Shown here piece after piece: positions 51,122-59,421 of a stretch of DNA of 64,000 bases. Position 1 is the stretch's first letter. The number at the start of each line of letters is the position of its first letter. The translations under genes and the position numbers were made by a program. The notes below the pieces were generated by a model. It had not been told where the DNA came from. It saw only the letters and a program-made list of their open reading frames with translations, and made no database searches. The DNA comes from Variovorax sp. V93 (lineage in GTDB: Bacteria; Pseudomonadota; Gammaproteobacteria; Burkholderiales; Burkholderiaceae_C). The stretch spans positions 2,170,001-2,234,000 of the forward strand of contig NZ_AP028669.1 of assembly GCF_041154485.1 (NCBI RefSeq). Reading direction: 5' to 3'.

Positions 51122-51859
51122 ATGAGCAAGAAAGTTGCATATGTCACCGGAGGCATGGGTGGCATCGGAACAGCCATCTGCCAGCGCCTTCACAAGGACG
51201 GCTTCACTGTCGTCGCAGGCTGCGGCCCCACGCGCGACCATGCCAAATGGCTGGCCGAGCAGAAGGCCCTGGGCTTCGAGTTCCACGCTTCGGTCGGCAA
51301 TGTCGGCGACTGGCAATCCACCGTCGAGGCCTTTTCCGCCGCCAAGGCAGCACACGGCCCGATCGACGTGCTGGTCAACAACGCCGGCATCACGCGGGAC
51401 CGCATGTTCCTGAAAATGACGCCCGAGGACTGGAGCGCGGTCATCGAGACCAATCTCAACAGCATGTTCAACGTCACCAAGCAGGTGGTGGGCGACATGG
51501 TCGAGAAGGGCTGGGGCCGCATCATCAACATCAGCTCGGTCAACGGCGCCAAGGGCCAGGCGGGGCAGACCAACTATTCGGCGGCCAAGGCCGGCATGCA
51601 CGGCTTCACGATGGCGCTGGCGCAGGAGCTGGCGAGCAAGGGCGTCACGGTCAACACGGTGAGCCCGGGCTATATCGGCACCGACATGGTCAAGGCCATC
51701 CGCCAGGAAGTGCTCGACAAGATCGTGGCCACCATTCCGGTCAAGCGCCTGGGCGAGCCGAGCGAAATTGCTTCCATCATCGCGTGGCTTGCCACGGACG
51801 AGGGCGGCTACAGCACGGGCGCCGACTTCTCGGTCAACGGCGGCCTGCACATGCACTGA
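51122..51859 (+). CDS. phaB: Acetoacetyl-CoA reductase (NADPH)
   Basis: PhaB reduces acetoacetyl-CoA to (R)-3-hydroxybutyryl-CoA for PHB synthesis. The 245-aa short-chain dehydrogenase begins MSKKVAYVTGGMGGIGTAIC and has the catalytic S139 in NISSVNG, Y152 and K156 in TNYSAAKAG, and the family end STGADFSVNGGLHMH. It closely resembles Cupriavidus PhaB. It is separated from phaCA by the LysR/Bug operon, has a 224-base upstream region of its own and a strong terminator right after, so it is probably an independent unit. Confidence 0.96.
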   Translation: MSKKVAYVTGGMGGIGTAICQRLHKDGFTVVAGCGPTRDHAKWLAEQKALGFEFHASVGNVGDWQSTVEAFSAAKAAHGPIDVLVNNAGITRDRMFLKMTPEDWSAVIETNLNSMFNVTKQVVGDMVEKGWGRIINISSVNGAKGQAGQTNYSAAKAGMHGFTMALAQELASKGVTVNTVSPGYIGTDMVKAIRQEVLDKIVATIPVKRLGEPSEIASIIAWLATDEGGYSTGADFSVNGGLHMH

Positions 51860-51882
51860 TCATGCTGACGGGAAGCTGATCG

Positions 51883-51908
51883 AAAAGACCCGCCGAGGCG
51901 GGTTTTTT
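51883..51908 (+). terminator. Intrinsic terminator after phaB
   Basis: A 7-bp stem ACCCGCC (51888-51894) with GGCGGGT (51897-51903) around a two-base GA gap is followed by six Ts (51903-51908) and preceded by AAAA. It lies 24 bases after the phaB stop and separates phaB from dctA. The A-run on the left may let it work on both strands. Confidence 0.88.
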
Positions 51909-51984
51909 CATTTCTGCGATGTGGCTTCTACGTATGAGAAGCTTTCGATTCGGTTCTACAGTTTCCAACCCCTCCGGAGGCAAC

Positions 51985-53328
51985 ATGGCAGACACAACAA
52001 TCACACCCACCAGAAAGCTCCCGCTCTATCGTTCGCTCTACGTGCAGGTGATCGCGGCGGTGATCATCGGCGTGCTGCTCGGCCACTTCCAGCCCGCGCT
52101 CGGCGAGGCCATGAAGCCACTGGGCGACGGCTTCATCAAGCTCATCAAGATGATCATCGCGCCGATCATCTTCTGCACGGTGGTGGTGGGCATCGCCGGC
52201 ATGGAAGACATGAAGAAGGTCGGCAAGACCGGCGGCCTGGCGCTCTTGTACTTCGAGATCGTGAGTTCCATCGCGCTGGTGGTGGGGCTCGTGCTGGTCA
52301 ACCTGCTCAAGCCCGGCGCGGGCATGAACATCGACCCGTCGACGCTCGACACCAAGGCGCTCGCCTCCTATACCGGTCCGGGCAAGATGACGGGCACGGT
52401 CGACTTCCTGCTCAACGTGATCCCGAGCACGCTGGTCGACGCCTTCGCCAAGGGCGAGATCCTGCAGGTGCTGCTGATCGCGGTGCTGTTCGGCTTTGCG
52501 CTGCACCGTTTCGGCGGGCGCGGCACGCTGGTGTTCGACGTGATCGAGAAGGGCTCGCACGTGCTCTTCGTGATCGTGGGCTACATCATGAAGCTGGCGC
52601 CCATCGGCGCCTTCGGCGCCATGGCCTTCACCATCGGCAAGTACGGGCTGGGCAGCCTGTTCTCGCTCGGCAAGCTGATGGGCACCTTCTACCTGACCTG
52701 CCTGCTGTTCATCTTCGTGGTGCTCGGGCTCATAGCGCGCTTCCATGGCTTCAGCATCTGGAGGTTCATCAAGTACATCAAGGAAGAGCTGCTGATCGTG
52801 CTGGGCACCTCGTCGAGCGAATCGGTGCTGCCGCGCATGATGGAGAAGATGGAGAACCTGGGCGCCAACAAGACCTGCGTGGGCCTGGTGATTCCCACCG
52901 GCTATTCGTTCAACCTCGACGGCACCTCCATCTACCTCACGATGGCGGCCGTGTTCATTGCGCAGGCCACCAACACGCCGATGACGCTGACCCAGGAGAT
53001 CACGCTGCTGGCCGTGCTGCTGCTCACCTCCAAGGGCGCGGCGGGCGTCACGGGCAGCGGCTTCATCGTGCTGGCGGCCACGCTCTCGGCCGTGGGCCAC
53101 GTGCCGGTGGCGGGCCTGGCGCTGATCCTGGGCATCGACCGCTTCATGTCGGAAGCCCGCGCGCTGACCAACCTGATCGGCAACGGCGTGGCCACCATCG
53201 TGGTGGCCAAGTGGACCAACGAGCTCGACACCGAGCGGCTGCACGCCGGGCTCAACAACGAGAGCTGGGTGGAGTCGCAGGAGCCCGAAGTGCTCGAAGC
53301 CGCGCGCATCAGCAAGATGGCCGACTGA
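51985..53328 (+). CDS. dctA: C4-dicarboxylate transporter (DAACS family)
   Basis: DctA takes up succinate, fumarate, malate and related acids with protons or sodium. The 447-aa protein has 8 TM helices and two re-entrant loops; characteristic segments are [19 protein letters not shown], the serine-rich loop [35 protein letters not shown] and [27 protein letters not shown] ribosome binding site precedes the ATG at 51985. The gene stands alone between the phaB terminator and the antiporter gene. Location near the C5-diacid operon and the PHB genes suits a role in supplying carbon acids. Confidence 0.95.
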   Translation: MADTTITPTRKLPLYRSLYVQVIAAVIIGVLLGHFQPALGEAMKPLGDGFIKLIKMIIAPIIFCTVVVGIAGMEDMKKVGKTGGLALLYFEIVSSIALVVGLVLVNLLKPGAGMNIDPSTLDTKALASYTGPGKMTGTVDFLLNVIPSTLVDAFAKGEILQVLLIAVLFGFALHRFGGRGTLVFDVIEKGSHVLFVIVGYIMKLAPIGAFGAMAFTIGKYGLGSLFSLGKLMGTFYLTCLLFIFVVLGLIARFHGFSIWRFIKYIKEELLIVLGTSSSESVLPRMMEKMENLGANKTCVGLVIPTGYSFNLDGTSIYLTMAAVFIAQATNTPMTLTQEITLLAVLLLTSKGAAGVTGSGFIVLAATLSAVGHVPVAGLALILGIDRFMSEARALTNLIGNGVATIVVAKWTNELDTERLHAGLNNESWVESQEPEVLEAARISKMAD

Positions 53329-53378
53329 CGATGCCCGTGTGAAACCAGAGGGGCGCATCGTTCCTGCAAAATGGAGCA

Positions 53379-55082
53379 ATGCCCCACAGCGTTTCCCTGA
53401 TCAACACGATTGCCGCCGGCCTGGGACTGGCGCTCGTGCTGGGTTTCCTGGCGCTGCGGCTGCGGCTGCCGGCCCTGGTGGGCTACCTGCTCGCGGGCGT
53501 GATCATCGGGCCCTTCACGCCGGGCTTCGTGGCGGATGCGGGCATTGCGGCGCAGCTGGCCGAGATCGGCGTGATGCTGCTGATGTTCGGCGTGGGCCTG
53601 CATTTTTCGCTCGACGACCTGCTGGCGGTGCGCAAGATCGCGCTGCCGGGCGCATTGGCGCAGATCGCGGTGGCCACGCTGCTGGGCGGTGCGCTGGCGC
53701 TCTGGTGGGGCTGGTCATGGGGCGAGGCGCTGGTCTTCGGCCTGGCGCTGTCGGTGGCAAGCACGGTCGTGCTGCTGCGCGCGCTCGAGAGCCTGGGCAT
53801 TCTCGATTCGTTCACCGGGCGCATCGCGGTCGGCTGGCTGGTGGTCGAGGACCTGGCCATGGTGCTGGTCCTGGTGCTGATGCCGCCGCTCGCAGGGGCC
53901 CTGGGCGGCCATGCCGGCAATTCGGCCAACCCCGCCGACCCGCTGTGGCAGACGCTCGGCGTCACGCTGCTGCAGGTGGGCGGGTTCGTGGCGCTGATGC
54001 TGGTGGTGGGGCGGCGCGCGTTCCCGTGGATTCTCTGGCAGGTCACGCGCACCGGCTCGCGCGAGCTGTTCACGCTGTGCGTGATCGCGGCCGCGGTCAG
54101 CATCGCCTTTGCCTCGGCGGCGCTGTTCGGCGTGTCGTTCGCCCTCGGTGCATTCTTTGCGGGCATGGTGATGCGCGAATCGGAATTCAGCCACCGCGCG
54201 GCGCAGGAGTCGCTGCCGCTGCGCGATGCCTTCGCGGTGCTGTTCTTCGTGTCGGTGGGCATGCTCTTCGATCCCTCGGTGCTCATCGAACGGCCGCTGC
54301 AGGTGCTGGCAGTGGTGGGCGTGATCGTGCTGGGCAAGTCGCTGGCCGCCTGCGCGCTGGTGCTGGCGTTCCGCTATCCGCTGGGCACGGCGCTCACCGT
54401 GAGCGCGAGCCTCGCGCAGATCGGGGAGTTCTCGTTCATTCTTGCGGGCCTTGGCGTCTCGCTCGGCCTGCTGCCGGTGGAGGGCCAGAGCCTGATCCTG
54501 GCCGGCGCGCTGATTTCCATTGCCACCAATCCGCTGTGGTTCAGCCTGATCGCGCCGCTGCAGAAATGGCTGCACGGCCGTCTCCCCTTGGCGCGCAGCC
54601 TCGAATCGCACGACCATCCGCTGGCCGAGCTGCCGACCACCACCGCAGCCCGGTACCTCTCCAGCCAGGTGGTGCTCGTGGGCTACGGCCGCGTCGGGCG
54701 CCGCATCGCGTCCGAGCTGGAGGCGCACGACATTCCCTACGTGGTGGCGGAGCAGAACCGCGAAATGGTGGAGAAGCTGCGCGAGGCCGGCGTTGCGGCC
54801 GTCTGGGGCGATGCGGCCGATCCGGCCGTGCTGATCCAGGCGCACATCGCGCGCGCCCGCGTGCTGGTGGTGGCCATACCGGACACCATGAACGTGCGGC
54901 AGATGATGGAGACCGCCCGCACCCTCAATCCGGCCATCGAAACCGTGATCCGCAGCCACAACGAAGAGGAAGCGCAGCTGTTGACGCGCGAGATGGCCGC
55001 CACGGTCTTCCTGGGCGAACAGGAGCTGGCGCAGGCCATGGCGCGCGACGTGGTGCGGCGCGCAGCGGCGGCGGCCGCCTGA
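53379..55082 (+). CDS. CPA2-family cation:proton antiporter with TrkA-N domain (YbaL/KefB type)
   Basis: The 567-aa protein has about 12 TM helices typical of the Na+/H+ exchanger family (LVGYLLAGVIIGPFTPGF, MLLMFGVGLHFSLDDLLAV, GWLVVEDLAMVLVLVL) and a C-terminal Rossmann TrkA-N domain from about residue 430, with the nucleotide-binding VVLVGYGRVGRRIA. The domain order matches YbaL and Kef proteins, K+ or Na+/H+ exchange systems gated by NAD(H) or nucleotides. The TrkA-C domain is missing or very short. The ATG at 53379 has a weak ribosome binding site. It is 50 bases downstream of dctA. Confidence 0.93.
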   Translation: MPHSVSLINTIAAGLGLALVLGFLALRLRLPALVGYLLAGVIIGPFTPGFVADAGIAAQLAEIGVMLLMFGVGLHFSLDDLLAVRKIALPGALAQIAVATLLGGALALWWGWSWGEALVFGLALSVASTVVLLRALESLGILDSFTGRIAVGWLVVEDLAMVLVLVLMPPLAGALGGHAGNSANPADPLWQTLGVTLLQVGGFVALMLVVGRRAFPWILWQVTRTGSRELFTLCVIAAAVSIAFASAALFGVSFALGAFFAGMVMRESEFSHRAAQESLPLRDAFAVLFFVSVGMLFDPSVLIERPLQVLAVVGVIVLGKSLAACALVLAFRYPLGTALTVSASLAQIGEFSFILAGLGVSLGLLPVEGQSLILAGALISIATNPLWFSLIAPLQKWLHGRLPLARSLESHDHPLAELPTTTAARYLSSQVVLVGYGRVGRRIASELEAHDIPYVVAEQNREMVEKLREAGVAAVWGDAADPAVLIQAHIARARVLVVAIPDTMNVRQMMETARTLNPAIETVIRSHNEEEAQLLTREMAATVFLGEQELAQAMARDVVRRAAAAAA

Positions 55083-55106
55083 GCCGTCCTCGGCGGAAGA
55101 AAAGTC

Positions 55107-55511
55107 TCAGAGGTCTTCGATGACCAGCGTGCGATAGCGCTGTGCGATCGAATAGGGCACGGTGCGCACCACCTCCATCAGGTGGTTGGCTGCCTCTTCG
55201 TTCTTCGTCCTGACCAGGAGCCCGGTGTGGCCTTCGCGCGCGAGCTTGGTGTAGGCGCGTACGGTGGCCGCGTCGGTTCCGGCCGACGGCAGCGGCTCGT
55301 CGGCTTCCCGCACCGTGGGTGTGATTTCTTCCAGGATCGTGGCCGCGGGAAGCAGGTAGATCTCGTCGCCGCTCACGCCGTTTTCGATCAGTTTGTGACC
55401 GATGCGGTTGGCGTCTTCCGCGCTTGGAAACATCACCATCGAATAGCCTGTGGGGTAGAAGGCGCCGCCGATGCTCGAGCGCATGCGGGGCTCTAGGACG
55501 AAACTCTTCAT
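55107..55511 (-). CDS. Uncharacterised small stress-type protein (134 aa)
   Basis: The protein starts MKSFVLEPRMRSSIGGAFYP and continues TGYSMVMFPSAEDANRIGHK, with no signal peptide and a mixed alpha/beta pattern that ends SIAQRYRTLVIEDL. A DUF-type family is likely but not recognised. A GGAGGCAGCATC sequence gives the ribosome binding site. A GCAGGCCTACAGCG sequence lies about 65 bases upstream, as in several small genes near 19-34 kb. The gene is convergent with the antiporter gene. Confidence 0.7.
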   Translation of the reverse strand: MKSFVLEPRMRSSIGGAFYPTGYSMVMFPSAEDANRIGHKLIENGVSGDEIYLLPAATILEEITPTVREADEPLPSAGTDAATVRAYTKLAREGHTGLLVRTKNEEAANHLMEVVRTVPYSIAQRYRTLVIEDL

Positions 55512-55745
55512 GATGCTGCCTCCTGGTGATGCAGTTCTTTGCCCACAACACTAGGCCTGCTGCCGGCGGGGCGCTGTAGGCCTGCTCCCCGTATTCCCGC
55601 AGGTTTGGCGCGGCAGTCGCGGCGCCGGCCGGCCGGGCTCTTGTACACTCCCATCCTCATGCCGTGCCATCTCTTCCCCGCCACCGTCTGTGCAGCCTCC
55701 ATGGCCCGCATGATGCCGCCTGCCTGCGCGCGGGCGGAGGGGTCA

Positions 55746-55790
55746 TTGGTTGCACGAATGATTACCACCATTACCACCGCGGCCACCTGA
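55746..55790 (+). CDS. Threonine/isoleucine-rich leader peptide
   Basis: A 14-codon frame reads LVARMITTITTAAT (TTG start, then stop TGA 55788-55790), so 5 of the last 9 residues are Thr and two are Ile. A shorter version begins at ATG 55758 (MITTITTAAT), and the frame is also open upstream to ATG 55701. TTG is favoured because GGAGG lies at 55736-55740. The pattern is the hallmark of the E. coli thrL leader (TTITTTITIT). The stop codon lies within the first hairpin arm, as required for ribosome-controlled attenuation. The next gene is homoserine dehydrogenase, the branch enzyme to Thr and Ile. Confidence 0.75.
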   Translation: MVARMITTITTAAT

Positions 55791-55886
55791 GCACGCGCAG
55801 GTGGCCGTTTCGGCAGCCACCTGGTGTATCGCTCTTCTTCTCCGAACGAATGAAACCCAGCTCTGGCAGCTGGGTTTCTTGTTTTT
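55780..55886 (+). promoter_or_regulatory. Thr/Ile transcription attenuator of homoserine dehydrogenase
   Basis: Three structures lie between the leader codons and the gene. Stem 1:2 is a perfect 10-bp pair CGGCCACCTG (55780-55789) with CAGGTGGCCG (55798-55807). Stem 2:3 uses the same CAGGTGGC (55798-55805) with GCCACCTG (55816-55823). They exclude each other. The intrinsic terminator is GAAACCCAGCT (55852-55862) with AGCTGGGTTTC (55868-55878), an 11-bp stem with a 5-base loop, followed by TTGTTTTT (55879-55886). The exact switch that frees or blocks the terminator needs RNA folding; the segment 55816-55824 can also pair weakly with 55857-55867, which would disrupt it. Confidence 0.8.
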
Positions 55887-55901
55887 CATCCGGAGATGTC
55901 C

Positions 55902-57260
55902 ATGTACCGCGATCCAGTCCAGTCCCTCGAACCCCTGCCCAGCCTTCCTGCGGCCATTCGTGCGCTGCGCGTGGGGATGATCGGCATCGGCACCGTCGGC
56001 TCCGGCACGCTGCGGGTGCTGGCGCGCAACCAGGCCGAGATCGCGGGACGGGCGGGCCGCCCCATCGAGCTGGCGATGGTGGCTGCGCGCAACCTGGTGC
56101 GCGCAGCCGCCGTCGTGGGCGGGGATATTCCCTTGACGGACGACCCGCTGCGCGTGGCCACCCATCCCGATGTCGACGTGGTGGTGGAAGTGGCCGGCGG
56201 CACCGGTCCGGCGCGCGAATGGGTGCTGGCCGCCATCGCGCACGGCAAGCACGTGGTCACGGCCAACAAGGCCCTGCTCGCGGTGCATGGCGCCGAGATC
56301 TTTGCCGCGGCCCGGCGGCATGGCGTGGCCGTGGCCTACGAGGGCGCGGTGGCGGTGAGCATTCCCATCGTCAAGGCGCTGCGGGAGGGCCTCGCGGCCA
56401 ACCGCATCGAGTGGGTGGCGGGCATCATCAACGGCACCACCAACTTCATCCTGAGCAAGATGCGCGATGAAGGCCTGGACTTCGCCGCGGCGCTCGCGCA
56501 GGCCCAGGCACTCGGCTATGCCGAAGCCGATCCGGCCTTCGACATCGAGGGCATCGACGCCGCGCACAAGCTCACGCTGCTGGCCGCCAATGCCTTCGGC
56601 ACCGCCGTGCGGCTTGCCGACGTGCAGGTGCAAGGCATCACGGCGCTCGAGCGGGTGGACGTGGCCTGCGCCGAGCAGCTGGGCTACCGCATCAAGCTGC
56701 TGGGCCTGGCGCGGCGCCGGGAGGAGGGCGTGGAACTGCGCGTGCAGCCCGCGCTGGTGCCCGCGTCGCACCTGATGGCGCATGTGAACGGGTCGATGAA
56801 TGCCGTCATGGTCAAGGGCGATGCGTCCGGCGTGACGATGTACTACGGCGCGGGTGCCGGCTCTGAGCAGACCGCATCGGCGGTGATTGCCGACCTGGTC
56901 GACGTGGCGCGGCTAGCCGGCACCCATGCCGCACAGCGGGTGCCGCACCTGGGCTTTCATGCGCATGCGATGAGCGCATTGCCGGTGCTGCCCCGCGCCG
57001 AGGCATGCTGCGCGCACTACCTGCGCATTCCCGTGCGTGCCGCGAGCCATGTCGAGGCGGTGTCGGGCTGGCTGGCGGGGCAGCAGGTGCCGGTGCGGCA
57101 GGTGGCGCTGGCGGCTGCGCAGCCCGGCATGGGCGCGCAGCTGCTGGTGCTGACGCAGCCGGTGCGGCAGGGCACGATGGACCTGGCGCTGCAGGCCCTG
57201 CAGGCGCATCCTTCGGTCGCGGGAAAGCTCACCGCCTTGTGCGTGGAGACGCTGGCCTGA
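55902..57260 (+). CDS. hom: Homoserine dehydrogenase
   Basis: Homoserine dehydrogenase reduces aspartate semialdehyde to homoserine, the step toward threonine, isoleucine and methionine. The 452-aa protein has the NAD(P)-binding motif GIGTVG (G28, G30, G33) in VGMIGIGTVGSG, the substrate domain with GIINGTTNFILSKM and DIEGIDAAHKLTLLA, and a C-terminal ACT-like regulatory region (about 375-452). The ATG at 55902 is used because CGGAGATGTCC precedes it; ATG 55896 is too close to the ribosome binding site. It lies 16 bases after the attenuator's T-run. There is no thrB or thrC gene next to it. Confidence 0.94.
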   Translation: MYRDPVQSLEPLPSLPAAIRALRVGMIGIGTVGSGTLRVLARNQAEIAGRAGRPIELAMVAARNLVRAAAVVGGDIPLTDDPLRVATHPDVDVVVEVAGGTGPAREWVLAAIAHGKHVVTANKALLAVHGAEIFAAARRHGVAVAYEGAVAVSIPIVKALREGLAANRIEWVAGIINGTTNFILSKMRDEGLDFAAALAQAQALGYAEADPAFDIEGIDAAHKLTLLAANAFGTAVRLADVQVQGITALERVDVACAEQLGYRIKLLGLARRREEGVELRVQPALVPASHLMAHVNGSMNAVMVKGDASGVTMYYGAGAGSEQTASAVIADLVDVARLAGTHAAQRVPHLGFHAHAMSALPVLPRAEACCAHYLRIPVRAASHVEAVSGWLAGQQVPVRQVALAAAQPGMGAQLLVLTQPVRQGTMDLALQALQAHPSVAGKLTALCVETLA

Positions 57261-57365
57261 GACAGAATGCGGCACGGCGTGCGTTGGCGCGGCCGATGGA
57301 ACGGGAGTTGCTGCAATGGATTTCGCCTGGCATGGCTGCCGTCGAGGGCAAGGCGGGAGCTGCAC

Positions 57366-57707
57366 ATGAAGCCCTGGCGCTGGCTCGTCATGCTGGCGCT
57401 GGCCTCGCCTGCATTCGCACAACCCGCGCAGACGGGAGAGGGCGCATCTTCCGCTTCTTCATCCTGCGAAGCGGAAGAAGCCGCACTGGAGCGCGACATG
57501 GACCTGGCCCGCTCCAGGGGCCAGATGCTGCGCCGCCGGCAGCTCGCCGAGAACCTGGACGCGCTGCGGGCGCGCTGCCGGGCGTCCGAACCGCCGCAAA
57601 GCCGCGCGGCGCGCATCGACAAGCTGGAGCACGACATCCGCGCGCTGCGGGCCGAACTCGAGCATGCCGAGGCGCAGCTGCGCGAGCTGAAGAACGAGCG
57701 GCCCTGA
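57366..57707 (+). CDS. DUF1090-like periplasmic protein (113 aa)
   Basis: The protein has a signal peptide (MKPWRWLVMLALASPAFAQP, cleaved near residue 19) and a mature helical part with the DUF1090 pattern: C-x(n)-EEAALERDMDLARSRGQMLR followed by LDALRARC and a C-terminal charged coiled-coil (IDKLEHDIRALRAELEHAEA). DUF1090 proteins such as E. coli YqjC are small periplasmic coiled-coil proteins of unknown function, often stress-linked. It follows hom by 105 bases. The start is set at ATG 57366, because the frame's upstream part lacks a ribosome binding site. Confidence 0.85.
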   Translation: MKPWRWLVMLALASPAFAQPAQTGEGASSASSSCEAEEAALERDMDLARSRGQMLRRRQLAENLDALRARCRASEPPQSRAARIDKLEHDIRALRAELEHAEAQLRELKNERP

Positions 57708-57725
57708 CAGCCGCGCCGGTGCGCG

Positions 57726-58577
57726 TCAGAGCCTGGGCAGCTGCATGCGCAGGCGCCGCGCCGCTTCCTCTTCGCGCGCATCGTCCACCTCGCGCAGCAC
57801 GTTGCCCAGATCGACGGGGCCGGTGTCGCGCGCATGCGTGCCGCTCAGCACCGATTCGACGCGCAGCAGGCCGCGCTCGTACAGGTGCCAGATCTCGTCG
57901 CCGTAGTGCGTGTCCAGCAGCTGCGGCGCGAACTGGCCGAAGAAGTTGCGCAGGTTCTCCACGTCGCGCAGCAGCATGCGCTTCGCATGGTTGTTGCCGG
58001 CCGCATCCACCGCCTGCGGCAGGTCGATCACCACCGGGCCGTCGGCCGCGAGCAGCACGTTGAACTCCGACAGGTCGCCGTGCACCACGCCCGCGCACAG
58101 CATGCGCACCACTTCCTTCAGCAGGCTGGCGTGGTGCTGCACGGCTTCGCCCTGCGTGAACGCCACATCGTTGAGCCGCGGCGCCGCATCGCCGTTGGCG
58201 TCGGTCACCAGTTCCATCAGCAGCACGCCTTCGAGGAAGTTGTAGGGAACGGGCACGCGCACGCCGGCCGCCGCCAGGCGGTAGAGCGCATCGACCTCGG
58301 CGCTTTGCCAGATGGCCTCGGTCACCTGGCGGCCGAAGCGCGTGCCCTTGGCCATGGCGCGCGTCTCGCGCGAATTGCGCACGCGGCGGTTCTCGGTGTA
58401 GTCGACGGCCTGGCGAAAGCTGCGCTTGTCGGCTTCCTTGTAGACCTTGGCGCAGCGCGTCTCCTCGCCGCAGCGCACCACGTAGACCATGGCTTCCTTG
58501 CCGCTCATCAGCTGGCGGACCACCGTGTCGATCAGGCCTTCGTCGACCAGCGACTGCAGTCGTGGTGGTGCTTTCAT
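57726..58577 (-). CDS. RIO-family serine kinase
   Basis: The 283-aa protein is an atypical protein kinase of the RIO group: flexible ATP loop SGKEAMVY (25-32), ATP lysine K44 in CAKVYK, catalytic HGDLSEFN with D168 and metal-binding N173, and the DFG-like IDLPQAVD with D185. Archaeal and eukaryotic RIO kinases act in ribosome maturation; bacterial members are known but their role is unclear. The conserved length and all key residues suggest an active ATP-binding protein. The ATG at 58577 has no strong ribosome binding site; longer upstream frames look non-coding. It is convergent with the DUF1090 gene. Confidence 0.92.
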   Translation of the reverse strand: MKAPPRLQSLVDEGLIDTVVRQLMSGKEAMVYVVRCGEETRCAKVYKEADKRSFRQAVDYTENRRVRNSRETRAMAKGTRFGRQVTEAIWQSAEVDALYRLAAAGVRVPVPYNFLEGVLLMELVTDANGDAAPRLNDVAFTQGEAVQHHASLLKEVVRMLCAGVVHGDLSEFNVLLAADGPVVIDLPQAVDAAGNNHAKRMLLRDVENLRNFFGQFAPQLLDTHYGDEIWHLYERGLLRVESVLSGTHARDTGPVDLGNVLREVDDAREEEAARRLRMQLPRL

Positions 58578-58908
58578 TGGTACCGCTCCGTCGGGTCCAG
58601 CGGGCGGGTCGAGAGGAAGGCCCTCAGGCTTTCCGGGCCGATCTGGTAGACCCCGATCATGCCTGCGTTGCGCAAAGGGCCTTGCCGTGCTCCGTGAAGT
58701 GGTGCGCAGCGCGAGCCGGCCGCTAGCAGCTTTCGCGCATCGCTTCAAAGCGCGGCCGGCTGTTTCCACGTCGCGATTGCCGGGATTGCGTGCGGCATGA
58801 GGTTGTACCTGGATGCCATCGCAAAATTGATTTCACGGACCGGCCCAAAAAAAGCAAGAACGGTTCGCAGCCTCCCTCCATCCATTCATTGAATCGAAGG
58901 AAACCCGA
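58578..58908. other. Intergenic region between divergent genes
   Basis: This 331-base stretch separates the RIO kinase from the secreted repeat protein. No gene, terminator or long inverted repeat is seen. The right half (about 58813-58850) is AT-richer, with GCAAAATTGATTTCACGG and an A-run, which could hold a promoter for the gene at 58909, but no convincing -35/-10 pair stands out. Confidence 0.5.
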
Positions 58909-59307
58909 ATGACCCTCTCCAGCTCCAGACACGGCGCCAGGCTTCTCTGCGCCGCCGCAGTGGCCCTCGCGGCCGCCGCCGGCGCCGCCCATGCCGAAAC
59001 CTATGAAGGCGTCCATCCCCCCACCACCGCCGAGAGCCGCGCCAATGTGGCCGCCGGGGCCGTGGTGGCCGCGCACACGGGCGATCCCTATGCCACGGGT
59101 GCGGATGCCGGCCCGATCTATCCGCCGGTTGCCATGAACAGCCGCGATGCCGTGCGTGCCGAAGCGGTGGCCGCTGCCCGCGCGCCCGACCCGTACGCCG
59201 AAGGTGCCTCGTCGGGCACGGCGCCGGTCGTCGCCGGTGCGGTGGACCGCGCGACGGTGCGAGCCGAAGCCTATGCCGCCGCACGCGGCAATGCGCTGCC
59301 GCTGTAG
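58909..59307 (+). CDS. Secreted Ala-rich protein with DUF4148-like repeats (132 aa)
   Basis: The protein has a signal peptide (about 1-29, ending AAHA) and three short repeats of the type SR-x-x-V-x-AEA-V-AAAR: ESRANVAAGAVVAAHTGDPY, NSRDAVRAEAVAAARAPDPY and DRATVRAEAYAAARGNALPL. Similar repeats occur in DUF4148 periplasmic proteins of Burkholderiales. The first copy lacks the AEA core. The function is unknown. GAAGGAAACCCGA gives the ribosome binding site. An intrinsic terminator follows at 59352. Confidence 0.8.
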   Translation: MTLSSSRHGARLLCAAAVALAAAAGAAHAETYEGVHPPTTAESRANVAAGAVVAAHTGDPYATGADAGPIYPPVAMNSRDAVRAEAVAAARAPDPYAEGASSGTAPVVAGAVDRATVRAEAYAAARGNALPL

Positions 59308-59351
59308 TGGCAAGCAACCCGTCCGCAAGGATGCGGGTACGAGAAAGAAGG

Positions 59352-59382
59352 CCGGGCCTGCGAAAGCGGGCCTGGTTTTTTT
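59352..59382 (+). terminator. Intrinsic terminator after the secreted repeat protein
   Basis: CCGGGCCTGC (59352-59361) pairs with GCGGGCCTGG (59366-59375), a 10-bp stem with two G-U pairs and a GAAA tetraloop, followed by seven Ts (59376-59382). It lies 44 bases after the stop of the gene at 58909 and 40 bases before the Bug gene at 59422, so the latter must have a promoter close to or inside this interval, or rely on read-through. Confidence 0.85.
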
Positions 59383-59421
59383 GCGCCGATGTAAGGTTGC
59401 GGCCCCAAGCAGAGATCGAAC

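Noticed and set aside
55539..55790. 83-codon frame that includes the Thr/Ile leader at its end
   Set aside because: The upstream part has no ribosome binding site and overlaps the promoter area; only the last 14 (or 29) codons make sense as the leader peptide.
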